From JBFWWP01 sp050246115 (lineage in GTDB: Bacteria > Planctomycetota > UBA8108 > UBA1146 > JAJFFE01), in contig JBFWWP010000005.1 of the NCBI GenBank assembly GCA_050246115.1, positions 144,211 through 208,210 on the forward strand: 64,000 bases of DNA, written 5' to 3'. Each line of letters starts with the position of its first letter. The stretch's first letter is position 1. The notes under the pieces were generated by a model. It made no database searches. It was not told where the DNA came from and saw nothing but the letters and a program-made list of their open reading frames with translations. Shown here in pieces: positions 53,903-61,340 of this stretch. A program made the position numbers and the translations under genes.

Positions 53903-55405
53903 ATGACGCTGCCCCGCGCTGGCCGACCCACGCGCAGTCAAGTGTTCCTGGCCCTCATCACCGGGGGACTGCTCGCTGCTGGCTTCATCGAACCAGGTGA
54001 GCCCGAGCACACGTCGAACGGCGCCCTCGTCGAGCAGGTCTTGGCGAAAGTGCGACGCAGCTACGTCGACCCGGTCTCGCCGAAGCGGCTCGACGAGATG
54101 TTCCACACCGGACTGAACGAAATGGTTCAGACCCTCGATCACAACACGCGGTACGTGCCCCCCGAAGACGTACTCGATTTCCAAGGCGACACCGACGGCA
54201 GCTACATCGGGATCGGCATCGTGCTCGACGCCAACGACTCGCCGCATCCCAGCATCGGCACCGTGATCCACGGCGGTCCGGCGGCTCGAGTCGGGATACT
54301 CGAGGGCGACGTCATCCTCGCCGTCGATGGGGACGGCATCGACGGGCTCGGCCTCGACGAGATCTCTCGCCGTCTGAAGGGACTCCCAGGGACTCGGGTG
54401 AGTCTGCGGATCGCCCGTCGCGGACTCGAAGTGGACTTGATGGTTCCTCGGGGTCGAGTCGAGACCTCGAGCGTGAGCGCGGTGCGCCTGTACGAAGCCG
54501 CGGACGGCGCCGCCAAGCCGATCGGGTACGTACGTTTGAAGCAGTTCCAGGACGGTTCGCTCGAGGAACTGCGCCAGGCGTCGCAGAACCTGCTGGAGGG
54601 CGGCGCCGAGTCCTTGGTCCTCGACCTCCGCTACAACGGCGGTGGGATCCTCGAACAGGCCGTCGACATCGCGCGCCTGTTCCTCCAAGAGGGCCACGTC
54701 CTCACGACGCGCGGACGCTCGGACTGGGATCACCCCCGCATGTACTCGGTCAACCAGCCAGGCCCCTTCGCCAAGATTCCCCTGGCGGTCTTGGTGGACG
54801 GTGGGACTGCGAGTTCCGCGGAGATCGTCTCGGCGGCGCTGCGCGACCACAACCGAACGCTCCTCGTCGGGCAGGAGACCTATGGCAAGTGGACGGTGCA
54901 GACGATCTACCCGCTCGGCCATGACGCCACCGATGGAATCCTCAAGCTGACGACGCGCCGTCACTACCCACCCAAGGGATTCGGCATCCGCGAGGATGAG
55001 AAGACGCATGTACGGCGTGGGCTACTCCCGGACATCGAGGCCAGCCTGGATGACAAGTCGTTCGCGCAGCTGTTCCGAGCGTGGCGCCGCGAGGAGATCA
55101 ACCGAGTGAACACGCCCTTCGCGGTAGACCACGTGCCGCTGCCGTCCGCGAACAACACGGAGACGTTCCCGCCCGCACCCAAACGCTCCGACGAAGATGC
55201 GCCCACTGACAACGTGGTCGATGCACCGCTCTTGACCGCCCTCGCGATCCTCGCCGATCCGCCCCGCTACTGGGAGCAGATCGCCGCTCAGCGAAAGCGT
55301 TGGGAGTCGAACGCCGAGTCCGACGAAGTGAACACCGCCGTCGCCAAGGAACAGCTCGAGCCACCGAGCGCAACCGAGCCCCACACCCCTCCCGAGCAGC
55401 AATGA
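53903..55405 (+). CDS. S41-family carboxy-terminal processing protease
   Basis: 500 residues from ATG 53903; TTG 53894 is also possible. An N-terminal anchor or signal helix (VFLALITGGLLAAGFI) is followed by a PDZ domain (about 95-185, GGPAARVGILEGDVILAVDGDGI) and the tail-specific protease core. The catalytic Ser304 (GTASSAEI) and Lys329 (TYGKWTVQ) are spaced 25 residues apart as in Tsp/CtpA. The GYVRLKQFQDGSLEEL and LDLRYNGGGILEQA strands are intact. A 100-residue Pro/Glu/Asn-rich tail follows. It processes or degrades periplasmic proteins. Its stop overlaps the tsaD start (ATGA). Confidence 0.93.
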   Translation: MTLPRAGRPTRSQVFLALITGGLLAAGFIEPGEPEHTSNGALVEQVLAKVRRSYVDPVSPKRLDEMFHTGLNEMVQTLDHNTRYVPPEDVLDFQGDTDGSYIGIGIVLDANDSPHPSIGTVIHGGPAARVGILEGDVILAVDGDGIDGLGLDEISRRLKGLPGTRVSLRIARRGLEVDLMVPRGRVETSSVSAVRLYEAADGAAKPIGYVRLKQFQDGSLEELRQASQNLLEGGAESLVLDLRYNGGGILEQAVDIARLFLQEGHVLTTRGRSDWDHPRMYSVNQPGPFAKIPLAVLVDGGTASSAEIVSAALRDHNRTLLVGQETYGKWTVQTIYPLGHDATDGILKLTTRRHYPPKGFGIREDEKTHVRRGLLPDIEASLDDKSFAQLFRAWRREEINRVNTPFAVDHVPLPSANNTETFPPAPKRSDEDAPTDNVVDAPLLTALAILADPPRYWEQIAAQRKRWESNAESDEVNTAVAKEQLEPPSATEPHTPPEQQ

Positions 55406-56421
55406 GAGTCCTGGGCATCGAAACCTCCTGCGACGAAACTTCGGCAGCGGTAGTCGATGACGGTCCGCGCCTGCTCGGTCAGATCGTCCTATCCCAAGCC
55501 AGACTCCACGAACGTTACGGCGGCGTCGTGCCTGAGATCGCGTGCCGCTCGCACGTCGAAAACCTGACCACGGTCATCGAGCGCACGCTGGCCGCCGCGA
55601 ACCTTCGCCCCGGTGATCTGGACGCCATCGCCGTCGCTCACCGACCGGGCCTCATCGGCGCGCTCTTGGTCGGCGTCTGCACCGCCAAAGCCCTCGCGTG
55701 GGCTTGGAACCTACCCTTGCTCGCAGTCGATCACCTCGAGGCCCACCTCGAAGCTCCACGGATCACCGGCCGCACGCAAGGAGTCGCAGTGGCTCCACCG
55801 TTCCTCGGGGTCGTCCTCTCGGGTGGACACACCGATCTCTACCGAGTCGAGGACGGCGCGCGCGTCTGCATCGGCGCCACCCAGGACGACGCCGTCGGCG
55901 AAGCCTTCGACAAAGTCGCCACGGTCTTGGGGCTCGGCTACCCGGGCGGTCCCCGCATCGAACGCGAAGCCCTGGCCGGCGACCCGAACGCGGTGCCGCT
56001 ACCGCGTTCGCTGCTCGGCCGTGACTCCCTCGACTTCAGCTTCTCGGGCCTCAAGACCGCCGTACTCTACGCATGGCGTGGACCCAAGGCGCTATCCGCC
56101 GGTCCGGTCGACGGTGCACCCAGCCGCCCCGACCTCGCCGCAAGCTTCCAAGCCGCCGTAGGCGACGTCCTCGTTGCCAAGGTCAAACGCGCCCTCGCAC
56201 ACACCGGCCTCCGCACCGTGGTGTTCGGCGGCGGCGTCACGGCCAATCGATACCTACGCGAACGCCTCGAACGCGAACTCGCCGCCGACGCCGATCTCGT
56301 GGTCTTCCCTGCGCCGGAGTTCTCGACCGACAACGGCGCAATGATCGCCGCTATGGGACAACGCCTCCTGCGCGAAGGACGGGTCGCAAACTTCTACTTG
56401 GACGCCGAGCCCACCTCCTGA
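55402..56421 (+). CDS. tsaD: tRNA N6-adenosine threonylcarbamoyltransferase
   Basis: Installs the t6A modification at A37 of ANN-decoding tRNAs together with TsaB and TsaE. 339 residues, full length. The ASKHA ATPase core has GIETSCDETSAAVVDD at the N-terminus. The metal-binding histidines H111 and H115 are in VDHLEAHLEAP, and LSGGHTDLYRV, GEAFDKVATVLGLGYPGGP, FSFSGLKTAVLY and STDNGAMIAAMG are all present. It is translationally coupled to the S41 protease gene upstream (ATGA overlap). tsaB and tsaE are not in the window. Confidence 0.96.
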   Translation: MRVLGIETSCDETSAAVVDDGPRLLGQIVLSQARLHERYGGVVPEIACRSHVENLTTVIERTLAAANLRPGDLDAIAVAHRPGLIGALLVGVCTAKALAWAWNLPLLAVDHLEAHLEAPRITGRTQGVAVAPPFLGVVLSGGHTDLYRVEDGARVCIGATQDDAVGEAFDKVATVLGLGYPGGPRIEREALAGDPNAVPLPRSLLGRDSLDFSFSGLKTAVLYAWRGPKALSAGPVDGAPSRPDLAASFQAAVGDVLVAKVKRALAHTGLRTVVFGGGVTANRYLRERLERELAADADLVVFPAPEFSTDNGAMIAAMGQRLLREGRVANFYLDAEPTS

Positions 56422-56779
56422 AGTGGCGAGCGCCGTTACTGGCGCGCGCCGCGAAGACCTCGTCGATGTCGCCCATCCGAGTTGCCCCGGGGGGGGCTGC
56501 ACTTGGCCGCCGGAAATTTCGGCCAATGTGGCCACGGCCTAGAGGCGGAAGGGCTCGCTCGAATCGAACTGGATCTTCATCAGGTCCATTGTCGCAATAG
56601 GCTGTGCTCACCGAAGCGTTGCCGATCACCGATGCACCGCAACGTCGCTTGTCGACGCGAGGCTCCGCCGGGTCGAACGCCGCGTCCTCGCCGCCGAGAG
56701 ATCGCAGCCTCTCGACGGCGCCGGTGGCAGGGTCGCGGTGGAAGATCGAGGTGTCACGGATCACTTCGAGAGCGGCCAT
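56351..56779 (-). CDS. Possible hypothetical ORF downstream of the PARG-like gene
   Basis: A 142-residue frame from ATG 56779 (MAALEVIRDTSIFHRDPATG...). Its first 85 residues look protein-like with less extreme codon bias. The last part overlaps the 3' end of tsaD by 71 bp on the opposite strand and becomes Arg-rich. CCCAGG touches the start codon. No family recognised. Either a small accessory gene or a chance frame. Confidence 0.3.
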   Translation of the reverse strand: MAALEVIRDTSIFHRDPATGAVERLRSLGGEDAAFDPAEPRVDKRRCGASVIGNASVSTAYCDNGPDEDPVRFERALPPLGRGHIGRNFRRPSAAPPGATRMGDIDEVFAARASNGARHFRRWARRPSRSLRPVLRAGGVVP

Positions 56780-56945
56780 CCTGGGTATTGGACCTTTACC
56801 TACTGCCTGAATCCCCCACAAGGAGTGCGCTCCCGCCCCTCGGGACAGTAACTACCTCTGGCGCGTCAGGAAGCGCCAGGAATTGGAGAACCGAACCGGA
56901 CGGAACTGCAGTTTTCTGGGAGAGGAGACCCTCGAAACTGGCCTC

Positions 56946-57953
56946 TCAATTTCCATCGCTCACGCCCCAACGCAGTCCCATGGCCTCGATGGCCCCGATG
57001 AGTTCGCCCTTCCCGCGAGGCGAGCCGCCCGCGGCAAGGGAGTCGGCGTGGGCGCAGGCCTCCTTCACTACGGGAACCCCCAATGGGTCGACGGTGTGGA
57101 AGACCAGGTGGTGGACCCCCGCGAGACGGGCGGCCAGAATCTGCAGCAGGGTCATGAGAACGCGGTTACCCCCAAAGGCGCCGCAACCCCAAAAGCCGGT
57201 GTGAACGACGACGGTCGGATCGTCCGGTCGGGCGGACTCGCGGACCGCCGCGCGAAATCCCGTGCAAGCCGTGACGAGAATCTTCTCGATGTCATAGACG
57301 TCGTAGAAGTCCGAGCCTCCGGCCGGGGCCGCCATCGCGATGAAGTTCGTGACGGTGGGAGGATCGATCGGGGTGACGGCGCGTCGGACGACGTCGATCT
57401 CCGCCCTCGCGAAGCGGTTGCCATAGAGGCCCTGCGGCCGCCCCGCCGCGGGATCGGCATCGGTGGCGATCTGGCAACGCCGCTCGACCCCCATCAACAG
57501 CACGGGAGTCGGCTCCCCGAACGCCTCGGTCAGCGTCGGAGAGCCCGCAGCCTCCAGCGCCTCCCGCACGGCTCCGAGGGCGGGGTGCTCGGCGACCTGC
57601 ATCTCATCCTGGGCAAAGAGCGGCCCGCCGTAGGCCACGAACAGGTGGGGGTCGGCGAAGTTGACGTGCCACTCGACGGCCGGCCCGCTCTCCCGCGATG
57701 GAGCGTAGTCGAACACCCCCACGCGAGTCTCGACGCGAGACGAAGCACCTACAATCTCGAGCTTCCGGGGGAGTTCCAGCGCCGACCATCGACTGTAGCG
57801 AATCTCGCCCGCATGCCGGCAACCCGGAGGGCAGGCAAGCTCGAACACAACCTTCTTGTGACCATGCCGGAGGCGCGGCGGGTGCTCCGCCATGAGGCGG
57901 GCTGTGTCGAACACGTGCCGTTCGAGGAGTATGGCATCATCTCGATCGCGCAT
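56946..57953 (-). CDS. Poly(ADP-ribose) glycohydrolase-like protein
   Basis: 335 residues from ATG 57953, chosen for AAGGAGCAGACT upstream. Two PARG signatures stand out. At 98-118, NFADPHLFVAYGGPLFAQDEMQ corresponds to the family's 'DFAN..GGG......QEE' catalytic loop. At 251-264, HTGFWGCGAFGGNR corresponds to 'TGNWGCGAFGGD'. The acidic pair is Asp-Glu (QDE) rather than Glu-Glu, and the glycine triplet is reduced to YGG, so activity may differ from canonical PARG. The expected role is removal of ADP-ribose from proteins or nucleic acids. No ADP-ribosyltransferase is visible nearby. It lies at the left border of the accessory region. Confidence 0.75.
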   Translation of the reverse strand: MRDRDDAILLERHVFDTARLMAEHPPRLRHGHKKVVFELACPPGCRHAGEIRYSRWSALELPRKLEIVGASSRVETRVGVFDYAPSRESGPAVEWHVNFADPHLFVAYGGPLFAQDEMQVAEHPALGAVREALEAAGSPTLTEAFGEPTPVLLMGVERRCQIATDADPAAGRPQGLYGNRFARAEIDVVRRAVTPIDPPTVTNFIAMAAPAGGSDFYDVYDIEKILVTACTGFRAAVRESARPDDPTVVVHTGFWGCGAFGGNRVLMTLLQILAARLAGVHHLVFHTVDPLGVPVVKEACAHADSLAAGGSPRGKGELIGAIEAMGLRWGVSDGN

Positions 57954-58229
57954 AGTCTGCTCCTTCGGGGTCGCCACCGATCTCAGGTGATCGAACGTAA
58001 GCACCCAAAGGCCTGACGCCAGAGTGGCACGGGATTTGGCGCGTGGGCCGGGGTCGGATTCGAGGGGCTCTGGTCTTCCTGAGAGCCAGATGGCGGCTCA
58101 TGACACCTTCGCCAGTTTAGAGCCCAATCAGGGTCGGCGCAGCATACTGAGCACGGCGCAAATGACCTGGGGGTTCAGTGGATCCCATGAGCCCGGGGCG
58201 ACTGGCGAGAATGAACGGGCTGGTCTCGC

Positions 58230-59255
58230 CTACTTGCTTCGGGTACTTCGCGTCAATTGAAACAAAACAACTCTCACTCGGTCAAGATTGGCCCTTAGGG
58301 AGCTCGTCAGTGAACCTTCGCTCATGACAGTATCCACGCTCGTCAGGAGTGCAGCCAACGCGTCTTGCTCAGGCCCGGGCGGTACACCATCCAGCTTCTG
58401 CCATAGGAAGTACGGGCAATCGAAGGGTCCCCACTGGTCTGGTCTAAGCCGAGGAGCGTTCTCGTCTTGGCTGTCCGCAACAACTTTTTGAAGACGCGCC
58501 AGCGCCTCGTGGCGCGCTTCCACTGGCGGCATAGCGTTGAGCTCAATCCGCCACTTCAACTCCTTGTCCACTGCAATCAGGTCCTGGACTGACTTAGGGA
58601 GGCTATCGGTCTGGACCCCGCCTGTCATTGTCCATGCTCCAACGAGAGCGCCTAGTACGGCTGAATCGTCCTCGTTCGCCATCCATCCTTCGACGAGACC
58701 TCGGACACCGAGGGGTTCCGCATCTACGAGTGTGCCATGGCCTGCCGAGGCGCACGGTACCTTCGCATTCAACCGAAACAGTAGGTTGCGCCGTACATCC
58801 GCTGTCACTCGCAAGTTCAGCGCCTTCTCGTAGATGCATCCGAAAACGTCGGAACCCGCTCCTAGGAGGCCCACCGCACTCGCGACTCTTAGCAGGAGAG
58901 GCGCTCTCGCAGGTTCCGGCAACTTGTCAAGGCTCCCCAGCTCCTCGCTAACGGCTTCGAAGCATGTATCCTGGACTCTGGGGGCGATCTGCGCAAACAG
59001 AGACTCGCCTGTCCCGTCCATACCTCCTCTGACCATGTTCCTAACCATACCCCGGGCTTCGTGAGGCTCGACGTCCACTATCCGCTTGACGCGACCTAGG
59101 TCATCCTCCTGCGCTGCTGCTACGGTGGTCAACAGGACAACGGCGCCAATTGCAAAGACTGCGTTAACGTTAGCTATCCGGTTGCAAAAGAAGATTCCCC
59201 ATTTGGTACTGATAGTTGCCGGCGGACGGTACGCTACGAGCCCTCTCTGGAACAT
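58230..59255 (-). CDS. Secreted protein of unknown function
   Basis: 341 residues from ATG 59255 (GGAGGCCAG upstream). The hydrophobic segment AVFAIGAVVLLTTVAAAQED near residues 38-56 looks like a signal peptide with an unusually long N-region. The rest is mostly helical and soluble (EPHEARGMVRNMVRG, PARAPLLLRVASAVGLLG, ARHEALARLQKVVAD) with four or more cysteines and an Arg-rich end. Base composition is less GC-rich than in the core genes. Its 5' end overlaps the broken metallopeptidase frame. No family recognised. Confidence 0.6.
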   Translation of the reverse strand: MFQRGLVAYRPPATISTKWGIFFCNRIANVNAVFAIGAVVLLTTVAAAQEDDLGRVKRIVDVEPHEARGMVRNMVRGGMDGTGESLFAQIAPRVQDTCFEAVSEELGSLDKLPEPARAPLLLRVASAVGLLGAGSDVFGCIYEKALNLRVTADVRRNLLFRLNAKVPCASAGHGTLVDAEPLGVRGLVEGWMANEDDSAVLGALVGAWTMTGGVQTDSLPKSVQDLIAVDKELKWRIELNAMPPVEARHEALARLQKVVADSQDENAPRLRPDQWGPFDCPYFLWQKLDGVPPGPEQDALAALLTSVDTVMSEGSLTSSLRANLDRVRVVLFQLTRSTRSK

Positions 59256-59526
59256 CAAACTGGCCTCCATCCAAAATGAGAACGGACCCAGGCCCTGTGT
59301 AGTGCTGGTGAGTCCCCGCCCCTGGAACTGAGTCTTGACCATTCGGAAGTCTCTTCTGGCTAGGAGCGGCCAAGGTGGTTGCTGGAAACAGCACGCGGGG
59401 GTCCTGGACTGTATCACCTGTGTTCAGTAAGATGTGGCCCAACTCATGGGCCAACAACTCAACAACTCAAGGCCCGAATGAGCAAACACTTCCTGCACGG
59501 ACCGCCAGAGTTGGACCCAACCGTGT
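59170..59526 (-). pseudogene. Broken zinc metallopeptidase fragment (HELGH motif)
   Basis: Reading leftward from 59457, one frame gives LLAHELGHILLNTGDTVQDP and runs 95 residues to a stop at 59170. Upstream, a different frame reads WVQLWRSVQEVFAHSGLEL. The two join in frame if one copy of the 8-bp tandem duplication AACAACTC (59453-59468) is removed. So this looks like the C-terminal part of an HExxH zinc peptidase, frameshifted by the duplication and cut off at its N-terminus by the neighbouring gene ending at 59529. Confidence 0.55.
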
Positions 59527-59528
59527 CG

Positions 59529-60047
59529 TCACTTCCACGCCAACCACAAAGACACATCCCCGGGCTTGCTATCCAACATACTGACTGACCCCGTGAGATT
59601 GCCCTTCAGAAGAGGAGACTTGTCCAGCGAGGTGTGGTCCATAGCCGGAACGGTCGGCGAGAGGCCCGTGAACGGATTCTCCATCGTGCCGTTCGTGCAA
59701 GCCTCATCACCAACGATCGACCACTCGAGGTGTCCACTGCTTCGGACAGACCGGATCGTGACCCACACCGTCTCCCCAGCTGTCCAGCCGGAGGCCCCGC
59801 CGTAGCTCCTGGCTCCGTCGTCATTCCTCGCTTCGAGGGTCAGGAACTCTCCTTCGTGTCCTTCAGGGATGACGTAGCGCCAGCACCGAACGTCCAACGC
59901 CCGCGCCAGATCCGCAGCGGTGATCTCTGATCGATCGCCCCGGACCAGAAGAACCCCGCCCACCAGTCCGACGACTACACCAAGGGCGGTCGCCAGTGTG
60001 AACTTCGCAGCGGTCCACGGAGCGGGGGAACTCTGAACCTCGACCAT
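59529..60047 (-). CDS. Single-pass membrane protein of unknown function
   Basis: 172 residues. One N-terminal anchor (FTLATALGVVVGLVGGVLLVRG) is followed by a beta-rich domain (CWRYVIPEGHEGEFLTLEARNDDG, WTAGETVWVTIRSVRSSGHLEWSI). The domain contains two cysteines. The sequence encoding VRGDRSEITAADLA carries one arm of a 43-bp inverted repeat; the other arm lies 18 bases upstream of the start codon. GAGAGGCGTTCC precedes the ATG. No family recognised. Confidence 0.6.
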   Translation of the reverse strand: MVEVQSSPAPWTAAKFTLATALGVVVGLVGGVLLVRGDRSEITAADLARALDVRCWRYVIPEGHEGEFLTLEARNDDGARSYGGASGWTAGETVWVTIRSVRSSGHLEWSIVGDEACTNGTMENPFTGLSPTVPAMDHTSLDKSPLLKGNLTGSVSMLDSKPGDVSLWLAWK

Positions 60048-60107
60048 TTGGAACGCCTCTCAGCCTGGTCCGGGGCGATCGATCGGAGATCACCGCTGCG
60101 GATCTGG
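59906..60107. repeat. 43-bp inverted repeat around the start of the 59529-60047 gene
   Basis: The arms 59906-59948 and 60065-60107 match at 42 of 43 bases (core CCGCAGCGGTGATCTC and CGATCGATCGCCCCGGACC) and are separated by 116 bp. The spacer holds the start codon, ribosome site and first about 33 codons of the gene. This layout would allow site-specific inversion of the gene's 5' end. Confidence 0.9.
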
Positions 60108-60256
60108 TGGTTCGATTCTCCGTTGCCCTCGGTACCCGTCTGCAACGATAACCCCAAAGAGTTCGAGAGCCAGAGAAAGCAACGGTGACAGCGACGCGCT
60201 ATCCCGAAGCGTGGCAGACTACCGTCGATTCACTGTCCAGGGAAGTAGAGCCACTG

Positions 60257-60382
60257 TCACACAGCCCCAACAACCATCGCAACCGCGAACAGTGGGCCGA
60301 GGGTTCCGAGTACGATCTTGAATCGCGGCCGGTAGCTCAACTCCATGCTCGAGGCCGTGACGACGATGCGGCGAATGATCAC
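60257..60382 (-). CDS. Possible 41-residue membrane peptide
   Basis: A frame from GTG 60382 reads MIIRRIVVTASSMELSYRP...GTLGPLFAVAMVVGAV and stops. It has a basic, amphipathic start and one hydrophobic segment. It begins 19 bases after the GTTAGAC end of a candidate attC site, where a cassette gene would be expected. No ribosome site is clear. Confidence 0.35.
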   Translation of the reverse strand: MIIRRIVVTASSMELSYRPRFKIVLGTLGPLFAVAMVVGAV

Positions 60383-60400
60383 CGGGGTGAATAGAAGAGC

Positions 60401-60530
60401 GTCTAACGCTGAAGCTCAGCTGCCGGGCGCAGCGCAAACAGCGCGTGTGGTGTAGCTCTACATCGGCTGGGTGCACTCGAACCTGCCATGGCGAACGTTG
60501 CCCCCGGTCAGCTGCAGCACTGAGTTAGCC
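60401..60530 (-). other. Candidate integron attC site (130 bp)
   Basis: On the minus strand it begins GGCTAAC (60530-60524) and ends GTTAGAC (60407-60401), the R''/R' core-site pattern. The outer arms pair imperfectly: GCTGCAGCTGACCGGGGGCAACG on one side against GCTCAGCTGCCGGGCGCAGCG on the other, with unpaired bases as in attC hairpins. The stop codon TAA of the gene at 60525-61082 lies inside GGCTAAC, a common cassette feature. Confidence 0.55.
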
Positions 60531-61082
60531 AGCATACTCGCCTGGATACCGCGACTCAAGCTCCCGAATGGCGCCTTTGATTCCCACAGAAGCAGCGTGC
60601 GTGGGTTGCTTCTCGAGGAATGCGCGGAGATTGAGTAAGCCAAGAGACCCTAGATCCAAGAACGCATCGAGCCCTGCCCGGCGCTCCTGAGGATCCGGAC
60701 TCGCGAGTGCTTCCCAAGAAACGTGTACTGCCGCCCACCGAACCGGAACGAGGATCGAAGATGGACCGCGCTCCTTGTAGGCGACAACGATGTTGGGAAG
60801 TACGACTGAGCTTGCGCGACCGATGATGTAGAGAGCGGTGAGAATCTTACGTCGTATTCGCCGAAACTCCCGGTTTGGGAGAAGGCCGCCGAGAAATGTC
60901 GCAACCTCGTAGGCAATCGGCGCCGTCGAGTCTTCCAGCACGGCGGAGAAGCAGTCCAGACATACGCCGAACAAACGGCGGTCGTCGGTTGTGCGAGCAA
61001 CGTCAAGGACGTGTGGAACGAGCCCTACACCTTGCTCGCCCATTCGCGCAATTCGGATGACTTCAGCCTTAGTCGAGTCCAC
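60525..61082 (-). CDS. Helical-repeat protein in a putative gene cassette
   Basis: 185 residues from GTG 61082. All-helical, with alternating hydrophobic helices like HEAT/ARM units (VIRIARMGEQGVGLVPHVLDVAR; RRLFGVCLDCFSAVLEDSTAPIAYEVATFLGGLL; ALASPDPQERRAGLDAFLDLGSLGLLNLRAFLE). No catalytic motif or signal peptide. It starts six bases after GTTAGGC and ends inside GGCTAAC, so it is bracketed by candidate attC sites and looks like an integron cassette gene. Its composition is less GC-rich than the core genes. Function unknown. Confidence 0.6.
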   Translation of the reverse strand: MDSTKAEVIRIARMGEQGVGLVPHVLDVARTTDDRRLFGVCLDCFSAVLEDSTAPIAYEVATFLGGLLPNREFRRIRRKILTALYIIGRASSVVLPNIVVAYKERGPSSILVPVRWAAVHVSWEALASPDPQERRAGLDAFLDLGSLGLLNLRAFLEKQPTHAASVGIKGAIRELESRYPGEYAG

Positions 61083-61088
61083 TCGCTT

Positions 61089-61151
61089 GCCTAACGTCGC
61101 GGCGATCAGCGGCGGCGCGAAGCGCCGTCCGCCTGCATCGCCTTGTCGAAC
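61089..61151 (-). other. Candidate integron attC site (63 bp)
   Basis: On the minus strand it ends with GTTAGGC (61095-61089). The arms GGCGATGCAGGCGGACGGCGC and GCGCCGCCGCTGATCGCC pair if three single bases are left extrahelical, the hallmark of attC recombination hairpins. The far core site is GTTCGAC, a weaker match to RYYYAAC. It lies directly before the cassette-like gene. Confidence 0.5.
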
Positions 61152-61296
61152 GAAACCGCTGCGCGGTAGTGCGGATGAGCCTGCTCGCGCTGTTCTCGCG
61201 GCGCGTGCGATTCAGCCCCAACGCTGATCTCTTCGCATCGGCTGTCGGTCGATCCCGGCGCACGCGCGCGCGTCGGGTCCGTCGGCGTGGGAAAAT

Positions 61297-61337
61297 GAGC
61301 CCTTTCCGCGGACCCGCAAAGTCACGGAAAGGGGCTC
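61297..61337. other. Hairpin at the left end of the IS91-like element
   Basis: The arms GAGCCCTTTCCG and CGGAAAGGGGCTC (one bulged G) flank a 16-base loop and end four bases before the recombinase start. It may be part of the element's terminus or a translation-controlling leader. Confidence 0.5.
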
Positions 61338-61340
61338 GTC

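Noticed and set aside
59161..59200. GTTAAC/GCTAAC words as a third attC site
   Set aside because: Core-like words are present, but no second core site or pairable arms follow at a suitable distance.
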